Positions 1 to 5,808 of a stretch of DNA of 6,959 nt are shown here, in pieces; within the stretch, counting starts at the first letter, position 1, and each line of letters begins with the position of its first letter. Source of the DNA: Pseudomonadota bacterium (GTDB lineage Bacteria > Pseudomonadota > Gammaproteobacteria > UBA5335); the NCBI GenBank assembly GCA_021783685.1, contig JAJXTQ010000101.1, forward strand, positions 1 through 6,959. Direction: 5' to 3'. The position numbers and the translations under genes were made by a program. The notes beneath the pieces were generated by a model that did not search any database, had not been told where the DNA came from, and saw nothing but the letters and a program-made list of their open reading frames with translations.

Positions 1-20
1 GGCATGGCATTCGTGGACAT
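1..20 (-). CDS. First codons of a minus-strand gene downstream of map (possibly glnD)
   Basis: Reading the minus strand past the map stop codon, a GGAG Shine-Dalgarno sequence (plus-strand 28-31) is followed after 7 bases by an ATG at 20-18. The frame stays open for six codons (M-S-T-N-A-M) up to the window edge. The gap to the map stop is only 12 bases, so the two genes are probably co-transcribed. In E. coli and many other gammaproteobacteria the gene after map is glnD, the uridylyltransferase that modifies PII proteins. That name is inferred from gene order only, because six residues are too few to identify a protein. The start itself is well supported by ribosome binding site and spacing. 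Confidence 0.5.
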
Positions 21-27
21 GTTGCGA

Positions 28-31
28 CTCC
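28..31 (-). promoter_or_regulatory. Ribosome binding site of the edge gene
   Basis: The minus-strand sequence GGAG lies 7 bases before the ATG at 20-18 and inside the 12-base gap after the map stop. It is the main reason for calling a new coding start at the window edge. Confidence 0.55.
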
Positions 32-32
32 G

Positions 33-818
33 TCAGCGTCCGGGCTGTGCGGGAACGTCCTCATTGGACCGCAGTGTGAGGATCTCGTGCCCGGATTCGG
101 TGACCAGCAGCGTGTGTTCCCACTGCGCCGACAGTCCATGATCCTTGGTCACCACCGTCCATCCGTCGGGGAGCAGTTTCACGTGACGCTTGCCGGCGTT
201 GACCATCGGCTCGATCGTGAAGCACATGCCCGGTTCCAGGACCAGCCCGGTGCCGGGCGTGCCGTAGTGCAGGACCTGCGGATCTTCGTGGAACACGCGA
301 CCGATGCCGTGCCCGCAATACTCCCGCACGACGGAGAAGCCTTCCCGCTCGACGTAGGTCTGGATGGCGGCACCGAGGTCGCCGAGCCGTACGCCGGGAC
401 GCACCATGTTGACGCCGATGAACAGGGCCTCGCGCGTCACCCGCACCAGTCGCTGGGCGAGCACCGATGCCTCGCCGACCTGGAACATGGCGCTGGTGTC
501 GCCGTGGAAGCCGTCCTTGATGACGGTGATGTCGATGTTGACGATATCGCCTGATTTCAGCACCTTGGGGCCGGGGATCCCGTGGCAGACCACGTGATTG
601 ACGGAGGTGCAGATCGAGCGCGGAAAGCCGTTGTAGTCGAGCGGGGCGGGGATGGCGCGCAGTTCGTCGACGATGTAGTCATGGCAGATGCGATCCAGCC
701 GCTCGGTGGTGATGCCGGGACGGACGTGCGGCGCGATCATTTCCAGCACCTGGGCGGCCAGTCGGCCGGCCACGCGCATTTTTTCCTGTTCTTCAGGCGT
801 CTTCAGATTCACTTGCAT
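33..818 (-). CDS. map: Methionine aminopeptidase, type I
   Basis: This 261-residue cytosolic metalloenzyme removes the initiator methionine from new proteins when the second residue is small. All five metal ligands of the family are present: D96, D107, H170, E203 and E234, each one position before the E. coli residues D97, D108, H171, E204 and E235. The active-site histidines H79 (in VCHGIP) and H177 are also there. The length is close to the 264 residues of E. coli Map. The start at 818 gives MQVNLKTPEEQEKMRVAGR, which matches the family N-terminus (E. coli MAISIKTPEDIEKMRVAGR). The frame is open back to 980, but that would add 54 proline- and arginine-rich residues crossing the rpsB promoter. 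The ribosome binding site is weak. The gene is divergent from rpsB and followed closely by another minus-strand start. Confidence 0.97.
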   Translation of the reverse strand: MQVNLKTPEEQEKMRVAGRLAAQVLEMIAPHVRPGITTERLDRICHDYIVDELRAIPAPLDYNGFPRSICTSVNHVVCHGIPGPKVLKSGDIVNIDITVIKDGFHGDTSAMFQVGEASVLAQRLVRVTREALFIGVNMVRPGVRLGDLGAAIQTYVEREGFSVVREYCGHGIGRVFHEDPQVLHYGTPGTGLVLEPGMCFTIEPMVNAGKRHVKLLPDGWTVVTKDHGLSAQWEHTLLVTESGHEILTLRSNEDVPAQPGR

Positions 819-886
819 GGGAAGGCTCGTCGGTGGGCGCAGGCGTGGTGCGGAGGGCCGGTACACCGTCGCGGCACCCGGCGCAT

Positions 887-922
887 TTGTCGTGAAACAG
901 GGGTCTATGGTATAAAGCGCCG
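887..922 (+). promoter_or_regulatory. rpsB promoter: TG-extended -10 with GC-rich discriminator
   Basis: The -10 hexamer TATAAA (911-916) is preceded by TG at 908-909, giving an extended -10 of the form TGnTATAAA. A -35-like TTGTCG (887-892, 4 of 6 matches) lies 18 bases upstream. The bases after the -10 are GCGCCG (917-922), all G or C, so the start point is predicted around 922-924. A G/C-only discriminator is typical of promoters repressed by ppGpp and DksA, such as those of ribosomal protein genes. From memory, the E. coli rpsB promoter is also described as an extended -10 promoter, which supports the assignment. Confidence 0.75.
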
Positions 923-935
923 GCTTTTTCGGCAA
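907..935 (-). promoter_or_regulatory. Candidate map promoter, overlapping the rpsB promoter
   Basis: On the minus strand TTGCCG (plus-strand 930-935) and TACCAT (907-912) are 17 bases apart. Each matches 4 of 6 bases of the sigma-70 -35 and -10 consensus. Transcription would start near 900, leaving a map leader of about 80 bases. The -10 box overlaps the rpsB -10 (911-916), so the two promoters face in opposite directions over the same bases. No better minus-strand promoter was found by eye between 819 and 906. The match is moderate, so this is a candidate only. Confidence 0.4.
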
Positions 936-1072
936 TTGCCTGATCGATGCCCGCCCATCCTGGCCGGGCACGGAACACAATCCGCACGCGCGTCGTCACG
1001 GCTGGCTGGGTGCCCCACGGGGTGGCTCGCCGGGATGCGCGGAGGCTCAACCCAAACATCGGAGTTACCATC
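923..1072 (+). promoter_or_regulatory. rpsB 5' leader, structured, probable S2 autoregulation site
   Basis: The predicted leader is about 150 bases, similar to the long E. coli rpsB leader. It can fold into a hairpin with a perfect 6-bp stem (948-953 with 965-970) and a small 4-bp hairpin (971-974 with 981-984). A longer irregular stem follows: 988-994 with 1034-1040, 999-1002 with 1029-1032, 1005-1007 with 1024-1026, and 1013-1015 with 1020-1022. The first hairpin loop contains CATCC (956-960), which could instead pair with GGATG (1033-1037). In E. coli, S2 represses its own operon through this leader; that it does so here is inference. The ribosome binding site GGAG (1061-1064) lies downstream of all these stems. 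No coding gene was recognised between 819 and 1072. Confidence 0.6.
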
Positions 1073-1846
1073 ATGCCTGACATTTCCATGCGCCAACTGC
1101 TCGAGGCCGGGGTTCATTTCGGACACCAGACGCGATTCTGGAATCCCCGCATGGCGCCCTATATCTTCGGCGCGCGCAACAACATCCACATCATCAATCT
1201 CGAACACACGCTGCCCATGCTGCGCGATGCGCTGGACCAGGGGCGGCGCATCGTGGCGCAGGGCGGCACGATCCTGTTCGTGGGAACCAAGCGCGCGGCA
1301 TCCGATCACATGCGGGAACAGGCGGCGCGCTGCGGCATGCCCTTCGTCGCCCATCGCTGGCTGGGCGGCATGCTCACCAACTGGCAGACCGTACGTCAGT
1401 CGATTCGCCGCCTCAAGGGCCTGGAGCAAATGGCCGAAGACGGCACGCTGGACCGCCTCAGCAAGAAAGAGGCCCTGATGCTGAGCCGCGAAAGCGAGAA
1501 GCTGGAACGCAGCCTGGGCGGCATCAAGGACATGAATCGCCTGCCCGACGCCCTGTTCATCGTCGATGTCGGTCACGAATCGATCGCCGTGAGCGAAGCG
1601 GCCAAGCTCGGGATTCCCGTGATCGGCGTGGTGGATACGAACAATTCGCCGTCGGGCGTGCACTACCCGATTCCCGGCAACGACGATGCCATGCGGGCGG
1701 TGGGGCTGTACGCGCAATTGATGGCGGACGCTGCGCTCGAGGGCAAGCTGAGTCGCGGCGAAGGCGGTCTGGGCGATGATTTCGTCGAAGTGGATTCGGA
1801 CGCCGCCGCGGCTGCCGTGGGTGACGCGACCGATACCACCCACTGA
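1073..1846 (+). CDS. rpsB: 30S ribosomal protein S2
   Basis: This 257-residue protein of the small ribosomal subunit binds 16S rRNA late in assembly and is needed for S1 to bind. The N-terminus [19 protein letters not shown] matches E. coli S2. Further landmarks are [13 protein letters not shown] (32-44), FVGTKRAAS (69-77), [11 protein letters not shown] (94-104) and the second S2 signature starting at P158 ([12 protein letters not shown]). Residues about 113-150 fit the coiled-coil hairpin of the family. The start is fixed by GGAG (1061-1064), 8 bases upstream, and by homology; the frame is open back to 947 but that part has no S2 similarity. The protein is 16 residues longer than E. coli S2 and ends in an acidic, alanine-rich tail (about 235-257). 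It is the first gene of the plus-strand cluster, 40 bases before tsf. Confidence 0.98.
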   Translation: MPDISMRQLLEAGVHFGHQTRFWNPRMAPYIFGARNNIHIINLEHTLPMLRDALDQGRRIVAQGGTILFVGTKRAASDHMREQAARCGMPFVAHRWLGGMLTNWQTVRQSIRRLKGLEQMAEDGTLDRLSKKEALMLSRESEKLERSLGGIKDMNRLPDALFIVDVGHESIAVSEAAKLGIPVIGVVDTNNSPSGVHYPIPGNDDAMRAVGLYAQLMADAALEGKLSRGEGGLGDDFVEVDSDAAAAAVGDATDTTH

Positions 1847-1858
1847 GACGCCAGCCAC

Positions 1859-1873
1859 TGAAACCGTTTTTCA
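1859..1873 (+). other. Small inverted repeat in the rpsB-tsf gap
   Basis: TGAAA (1859-1863) and TTTCA (1869-1873) can form a 5-bp stem with a CCGTT loop. The stem is AU-rich and has no run of T after it, so it does not look like a terminator. It ends at the AAGGA ribosome binding site of tsf (1873-1877) and could at most shade it slightly. Confidence 0.2.
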
Positions 1874-1886
1874 AGGAATCCGAACG

Positions 1887-2768
1887 ATGTCTGTGACAGC
1901 CGCCATGGTCAAGGAACTGCGCGAACGCACCGGCGCAGGGATGATGGAATGCAAGAAGGCCCTGACGGAAACGGCGGGGGATCTCGATCAGGCCATCGAG
2001 CTGATGCGCAAGCAGGGTCTTGCCAAGGCCGACAAGAAGGCCGGCCGCGTGGCCGCCGAGGGTCGCGTGATCGTGCAGCGGGATGCCTCCGGCACCGCGG
2101 CGATCGCGATCGAGGTCAACTGCGAAACCGACTTCGTCAGCGGCGGCGATGAGTTCCAGTCTTTTGCCGCCCAGGTCGCCGCCGCGGCGCTGGCCGGCGC
2201 CCCCGCCGATGTCGATGCCTTGCTCGCGCTGCCGCTCGAAGGGGGTCTGCACCTCGACGAGCGTCGCCGCGAACTGGTCGCCAAGATCGGCGAGAACATC
2301 GCCGTGCGCCGCTTCGAGCGCCTCGCCCGCCAGGGCGACGTGTTCGGGCTCTACAGCCACGGCAGCCGCATCGGTGTGGTGGTCGACCTGAAGGGTGGTG
2401 ACGAAGCGCTGGCGCGTGATGTCGCCATGCACATCGCCGCCAGCCGTCCGATCTGCATTTCGCCGGACGAGGTGCCGGCGGAACTGGTGGCCAAGGAACG
2501 CGAGATTTTCGAGGCCCAGGCCCGTGAAAGCGGCAAGCCCGAGGACATCATCCAGAAGATGGTCGACGGCCGCATCCGCAAGTACCTGAATGAGGTCGCG
2601 CTGGTCGGTCAGCCCTTTGTCAAGGATGCCGATCTCACCGTGGCGCAGCGTCTGAAGCAGGCCGGCGCCGAGGTCATGCGTTTCGTGCGTCTGGAAGTCG
2701 GCGAGGGCGTGGAAAAGAAGTCCGAGAACTTCGCCGAGGAAGTCATGGCGCAGGTTCGCGGAAGCTGA
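1887..2768 (+). CDS. tsf: Translation elongation factor Ts
   Basis: EF-Ts is the nucleotide exchange factor that releases GDP from EF-Tu in the cytosol. The protein has 293 residues (E. coli 283). The N-terminal UBA-like part carries the signature LRERTGAGMMECKKAL (11-26). The core contains NCETDFV (78-84); D82 and F83 match E. coli D80 and F81, which push into the EF-Tu nucleotide site. Other conserved stretches are VAKIGEN (131-137), MHIAASRP (181-188), SGKPEDI (215-221) and GQPFVKD (241-247). A start at 1887 is supported by AAGGA (1873-1877) 9 bases upstream and by family alignment. The extra length is mainly a leucine- and alanine-rich insertion around residues 103-125. It is translated from the rpsB message, matching the usual rpsB-tsf pair. 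Confidence 0.98.
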   Translation: MSVTAAMVKELRERTGAGMMECKKALTETAGDLDQAIELMRKQGLAKADKKAGRVAAEGRVIVQRDASGTAAIAIEVNCETDFVSGGDEFQSFAAQVAAAALAGAPADVDALLALPLEGGLHLDERRRELVAKIGENIAVRRFERLARQGDVFGLYSHGSRIGVVVDLKGGDEALARDVAMHIAASRPICISPDEVPAELVAKEREIFEAQARESGKPEDIIQKMVDGRIRKYLNEVALVGQPFVKDADLTVAQRLKQAGAEVMRFVRLEVGEGVEKKSENFAEEVMAQVRGS

Positions 2769-2778
2769 CCCGCGCGGG
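2769..2778. repeat. Ten-base GC palindrome just after the tsf stop
   Basis: CCCGCGCGGG is a perfect palindrome starting at the base after the tsf stop codon. It has no unpaired loop and no T-run after it, so it is not a convincing intrinsic terminator. The rest of the 87-base tsf-pyrH gap shows no clear promoter, only the pyrH ribosome binding site at its end. Confidence 0.3.
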
Positions 2779-2846
2779 AACCGGATCGCTCAGGTCGGCT
2801 CGACGTGGGCGGTCCGCATCGAACCGTCACCGCGATCGACCTTCCC

Positions 2847-2852
2847 GAGGAG
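2847..2852 (+). promoter_or_regulatory. pyrH ribosome binding site
   Basis: GAGGAG sits just before the ATG at 2856. The spacing is short (3 bases from its end, 5 bases from GAGG). It decides the start in favour of 2856 over the in-frame ATG at 2805, which has no such site and would add 17 residues absent from the family. Confidence 0.6.
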
Positions 2853-2855
2853 CCT

Positions 2856-3617
2856 ATGAGTCCGTCCGCTCCAGCCTTTCGCCGCATTCTGCTCAAGCTC
2901 AGCGGCGAGGCCCTGCTGGGCGATGCCGACTATGGCATCGACCCTGCGATCATCGCCCGTCTGGCACGGGAAATCGGCGAGGTCCGCGATCTGGGGATCC
3001 AGATCGGGGTGGTCATCGGTGGCGGCAACATCTTCCGTGGCGCGGGGCTGGCGAATGCCGGCATGGATCGGGTCGCTGCCGATCACATGGGCATGCTGGC
3101 CACCGTGATGAATGCGCTGGCCCTGCAGGACGCGCTGGAGCGGATCGGCGTGTTCGCGCGGGTCATGTCCGCCCTGCGCATCAACGAGGTCTGCGAGGAC
3201 TACATCCGCCGCCGTGCCATCCGCCATCTGGAGAAGGGGCGGGTGGTGCTGTTTGCGGCCGGCACGGGCAATCCCTTTTTCACGACGGACACGGCTGCCA
3301 GCCTTCGGGCGATCGAGATCGGCGCCGACCTGCTGCTCAAGGCGACCAAGGTCGATGGCGTCTATGACGCCGATCCGGTCAAGGATGCTTCGGCGCGGCG
3401 CTATGACTGCCTGAGCTACGACGAGGTCATCGACCAGCGGCTCATGGTGATGGACACCACGGCGATCGTCCTGTGCCGCGACAACGATCTGCCGCTGCGG
3501 GTCTTCGACATCAAGCATGACGGGGCCTTGATGCGTATCATGACCGGCGACCGTAGCATCGGCACCACGGTGGAAACGCGGCCGACCGCACGCAACCGAC
3601 CCGCGCCAGGAGCATGA
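2856..3617 (+). CDS. pyrH: Uridylate (UMP) kinase
   Basis: PyrH phosphorylates UMP to UDP with ATP. It is the bacterial hexameric enzyme of the amino acid kinase fold and controls pyrimidine nucleotide supply. The 253-residue protein shows the phosphate-binding N-terminus [11 protein letters not shown] (10-20, K14), the GGGN loop (55-58), FRGAGL (60-65) with R61, [11 protein letters not shown] (76-86) with D76, [10 protein letters not shown] (136-145) and the nucleotide-binding [13 protein letters not shown] (162-174). R61 and D76 correspond to E. coli R62 and D77, known UMP-site residues. The start at 2856 aligns with E. coli and follows a GAGGAG site. The last 13 residues (241-253) extend beyond the E. 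coli end and are rich in proline and arginine. That stretch also carries the frr ribosome binding site. One base separates pyrH from frr. Confidence 0.98.
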   Translation: MSPSAPAFRRILLKLSGEALLGDADYGIDPAIIARLAREIGEVRDLGIQIGVVIGGGNIFRGAGLANAGMDRVAADHMGMLATVMNALALQDALERIGVFARVMSALRINEVCEDYIRRRAIRHLEKGRVVLFAAGTGNPFFTTDTAASLRAIEIGADLLLKATKVDGVYDADPVKDASARRYDCLSYDEVIDQRLMVMDTTAIVLCRDNDLPLRVFDIKHDGALMRIMTGDRSIGTTVETRPTARNRPAPGA

Positions 3618-3618
3618 C

Positions 3619-4176
3619 ATGATCGATCCTATCCGCAAGGACGCCGTCGAACGGATGAAGAAGACCATCGAGGTGCTGCGTCAGGGGCTTTCCAAGATCC
3701 GCACCGGCCGAGCCCATACCAGTCTGGTGGATCACATCCATGTCGCGTACTACGGCAGCGACGTTCCCCTGGGTCAGGTGGCCAGCGTGACGGTCACGGA
3801 CGCTCGCACGCTCACCATTGCCCCGTGGGAAAAGAACATGGTGGGACCGATCGAAAAGGCACTCATGGCCTCCGATCTCGGCGTCACACCCAACACGGCC
3901 GGCATGGCGATCCGGATCATTCTGCCTCCCCTCACCGAGGAGCGCCGGCGCGATCTGGTCAAGGTCGTCCGGCATGAGGGCGAGGGCGCCAAGGTGGCCG
4001 TCAGGGCCATCCGCCGCGATGCGAACGACCGCTTCAAGCAGTTGGAGAAGGACAAGCTGATCGGCGAGGATCTGGTGCGCAAGGCGCAGGACGAGATCCA
4101 GAAGATCACCGACGAGCACATCGGGCAGGTCGATCGGGTGCTCGAGGAAAAAGAGCAGGAGTTGCTGCAGATCTGA
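3619..4176 (+). CDS. frr: Ribosome recycling factor
   Basis: RRF works with EF-G to split the post-termination ribosome so that its subunits can be reused. The protein has 185 residues, exactly the E. coli length, and aligns without gaps. It has the three-helix bundle plus small beta domain of the family: SKIRTGRA (25-32), [11 protein letters not shown] (55-65), [13 protein letters not shown] (83-95), PPLTEERR (103-110) and [10 protein letters not shown] (128-137). R132 matches E. coli R132, an essential residue contacting 23S rRNA. The ribosome binding site AGGAG (3608-3612) lies 6 bases before the ATG, inside the end of pyrH. The one-base gap means the two are almost certainly translated from one message, probably with coupling. 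A 64-base gap with two hairpins follows before uppS. Confidence 0.98.
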   Translation: MIDPIRKDAVERMKKTIEVLRQGLSKIRTGRAHTSLVDHIHVAYYGSDVPLGQVASVTVTDARTLTIAPWEKNMVGPIEKALMASDLGVTPNTAGMAIRIILPPLTEERRRDLVKVVRHEGEGAKVAVRAIRRDANDRFKQLEKDKLIGEDLVRKAQDEIQKITDEHIGQVDRVLEEKEQELLQI

Positions 4177-4180
4177 TCGG

Positions 4181-4197
4181 GTCCGGAACGACCGGAC
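4181..4197 (+). other. Hairpin after frr, no T-tract
   Basis: GTCCGG (4181-4186) and CCGGAC (4192-4197) form a perfect 6-bp stem with loop AACGA; a G-U pair (4180 with 4198) could extend it. It begins 5 bases after the frr stop. The following bases (TGCATCGCAC) hold no T-run, so it is not a standard intrinsic terminator. It could protect or pause the transcript. Confidence 0.35.
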
Positions 4198-4213
4198 TGC
4201 ATCGCACATCCGT

Positions 4214-4230
4214 CTTCCGGAGCCGGGAAG
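4214..4230 (+). other. Hairpin overlapping the uppS ribosome binding region
   Basis: CTTCC (4214-4218) and GGAAG (4226-4230) form a 5-bp stem with the 7-base loop GGAGCCG. The only purine-rich sequences upstream of uppS, GGAG (4219-4222) and GGGAAG (4225-4230), lie in the loop and the 3' arm. If it forms, it would reduce access to the uppS start at 4241. Confidence 0.3.
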
Positions 4231-4240
4231 TCCGCCGCCC

Positions 4241-4996
4241 ATGATGCCTACCGCACCCTCTCCGCCGCCGCAGCACGTGGCCATCATCATGGACGGCAAC
4301 GGGCGATGGGCGACCCGACGCGGGCAGCCGCGCGCGGCCGGTCACGAGGCCGGCGTTCGGGCCGCGCGGACGGCTGTCCGGGCCTGCCGCGACGCAGGCG
4401 TCCGCGTGCTGACGTTGTATGCGTTCAGCAGCGAAAACTGGCTCCGTCCGACCGCAGAGGTCGATTTTCTGCTGGCGCTGTTCGTCCGGTCCATGGAAGC
4501 CGAACTCGAGACGCTGCATGCCGAGGGCGTGCGGGTTCGATTCATCGGCGATCGGGCTGCGTTGCCGCCGTCCTTGCGGGCCGTCGTCCAGCGCAGCGAG
4601 GAGCATACCGCCGGCAATCCCGGCATGGTGTTGGTCATCGCGCTGGCTTATGGCGGCCGTCAGGATCTGCTGCGCGCGGTTCGCGTGTTGGCTGGGCGCA
4701 TCGCCGCGGGCGCCATGGCTGCGGACCAAATCGATGAGGCGCTCCTGGGGGCGCACCTTGATCTGGCGGATCTGCCCGATCCCGATCTGCTGATCCGCAC
4801 CGGCGGCGAATACCGCGTCAGCAACTTCCTCCTCTGGCACCTCGCCTATACCGAACTCTATTTCTGTGATCTTCTCTGGCCCGATTTCGGCGCGACGGAC
4901 CTGCAGCGCGCACTGGCCTGGTACGGTCAGCGCGAGCGTCGCTTCGGCCGGACGGACGCTCTGGCGTCGAACGATGGCGGGAGCGGGTCATGCTGA
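4241..4996 (+). CDS. uppS: Undecaprenyl diphosphate synthase (cis-prenyltransferase)
   Basis: UppS adds eight isopentenyl diphosphate units in cis to farnesyl diphosphate, giving the C55 carrier for peptidoglycan and O-antigen. The 251-residue protein aligns to E. coli UppS (253) at a constant offset of 8. The catalytic D18 sits in HVAIIMDGNGRWA (12-24); R22, R31, H35, FSSENW (62-67), R69, R186, R192, S194 and E205 match E. coli D26, R30, R39, H43, F70-W75, R77, R194, R200, S202 and E213. Two small differences are LAYGGR (135-140), where E. coli has NYGGR, and GGEYR where E. coli has GGEHR. ATG codons at 4241 and 4244 are both possible starts. The ribosome binding site is poor (GGGAAG 4225-4230, 10 bases away), so expression may depend on read-through from frr. 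The end overlaps cdsA by 7 bases. Confidence 0.97.
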   Translation: MMPTAPSPPPQHVAIIMDGNGRWATRRGQPRAAGHEAGVRAARTAVRACRDAGVRVLTLYAFSSENWLRPTAEVDFLLALFVRSMEAELETLHAEGVRVRFIGDRAALPPSLRAVVQRSEEHTAGNPGMVLVIALAYGGRQDLLRAVRVLAGRIAAGAMAADQIDEALLGAHLDLADLPDPDLLIRTGGEYRVSNFLLWHLAYTELYFCDLLWPDFGATDLQRALAWYGQRERRFGRTDALASNDGGSGSC

Positions 4997-5808
4997 ACGC
5001 GCGCGTGCGTACGGCGCTGTGGATCGTGCCGCCGCTCGTCGCGGCGGTGCTGTGGCTGCCGACCGCGTGGGTGGCTGCGATGTTCGCGGCGATCGTGTGG
5101 GGGGCGGGGCAGGAATGGTCCGCGCTCATGGCCTGGCGGCGTGACGGCGGACGGGCCGCCGGGATCGTGCTGTTGCCCTTGCTTGTCGCCCTGTCCGTGT
5201 GGGCGGACGAAGGAACGGTGTTCACGCTGTTGAGCGCAGCCGTGCTCTGGTGGGCGATCGCCGCCGTCTGGATCGGCTTGTTCCCGCGCGGATTGCCGCA
5301 GGACCGTTTGTTGCGCGGCCGCAAGCTGCTGGTCGGATTGCTGCTGCTGGTGCCCGCCTGGCTTGCGTTGGTGACGCTGCACGGCGCCCCGCAGGGCGCG
5401 CGCTGGGTGCTGGTTCTGCTGGTCATGATCTGGGTGGCCGATGCCGGCGCCTACTACGTCGGGCGACGCTACGGGAAGCGCAAGCTGGCGCCCCGGGTGA
5501 GCCCCGGCAAGACGTGGGCGGGCGTGTGGGGCGGGTTGGCCGGCGGCACGGCAGCCGGACTGGCGCTGCCTCTGCTGTTGCGGCTGGACGTCACGGTGGG
5601 GATGGGCTATGCCTGTATCTGTCTGGTCACCGTGGCGGGGTCGGTGGTGGGTGACTTGACCGTGAGCATGTTCAAGCGCCAGATGGGCGTCAAGGATACG
5701 GGCCACTTGCTGCCCGGACACGGCGGCATTCTGGACCGCATCGACAGCCTCACGGCCGCCGCGCCGATCTTCACCTGGGGGCTGGGGCGGGCGCAGGGAT
5801 GGCTGTGA
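4990..5808 (+). CDS. cdsA: Phosphatidate cytidylyltransferase (CDP-diacylglycerol synthase)
   Basis: CdsA is an inner-membrane enzyme that joins CTP and phosphatidic acid into CDP-diacylglycerol, the precursor of phospholipids. The 272-residue protein has the full family signature at 226-252: S226, K229-R230, K235-D236, H244-G245-G246, D249-R250 and D252 are all in place. SPGKTW (171-176) is another conserved CdsA stretch. Hydrophobic segments at about 8-23, 25-40, 56-72, 77-98, 113-130, 137-153, 178-197 and 204-221 fit a protein with around eight membrane helices. The ATG at 4990 lies within the overlap ATGCTGA with the uppS stop and has GGAG (4980-4983) 6 bases upstream, which points to translational coupling. 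PyrH upstream feeds the CTP pool used here. Confidence 0.96.
   Translation: MLNARVRTALWIVPPLVAAVLWLPTAWVAAMFAAIVWGAGQEWSALMAWRRDGGRAAGIVLLPLLVALSVWADEGTVFTLLSAAVLWWAIAAVWIGLFPRGLPQDRLLRGRKLLVGLLLLVPAWLALVTLHGAPQGARWVLVLLVMIWVADAGAYYVGRRYGKRKLAPRVSPGKTWAGVWGGLAGGTAAGLALPLLLRLDVTVGMGYACICLVTVAGSVVGDLTVSMFKRQMGVKDTGHLLPGHGGILDRIDSLTAAAPIFTWGLGRAQGWL

Noticed and set aside
819..980. Upstream extension of map by 54 codons to an ATG at 980
   Set aside because: The added residues have no family similarity, run through the rpsB promoter and leader, and the ATG at 818 gives the standard Map N-terminus.
947..1072. Upstream extension of rpsB to an ATG at 947
   Set aside because: It covers the structured leader, has no S2 similarity, and the start at 1073 has a good GGAG site.
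905..1858. Long antisense open frame over rpsB (317 codons)
   Set aside because: It mirrors the coding frame of rpsB in GC-rich DNA, resembles no family I know, and a real conserved gene occupies the other strand.
1776..1886. Upstream extension of tsf to an ATG at 1776 inside rpsB
   Set aside because: It overlaps the rpsB end in another frame with no EF-Ts similarity; the ATG at 1887 has AAGGA and the family N-terminus.
2769..2855. Separate promoter for pyrH in the 87-base gap after tsf
   Set aside because: No pair of -35 and -10 boxes with fair match and spacing could be found by eye in this GC-rich stretch.
4177..4205. Intrinsic terminator after frr
   Set aside because: The stem is good but no T-run follows, and the conserved cluster continues in the same direction.
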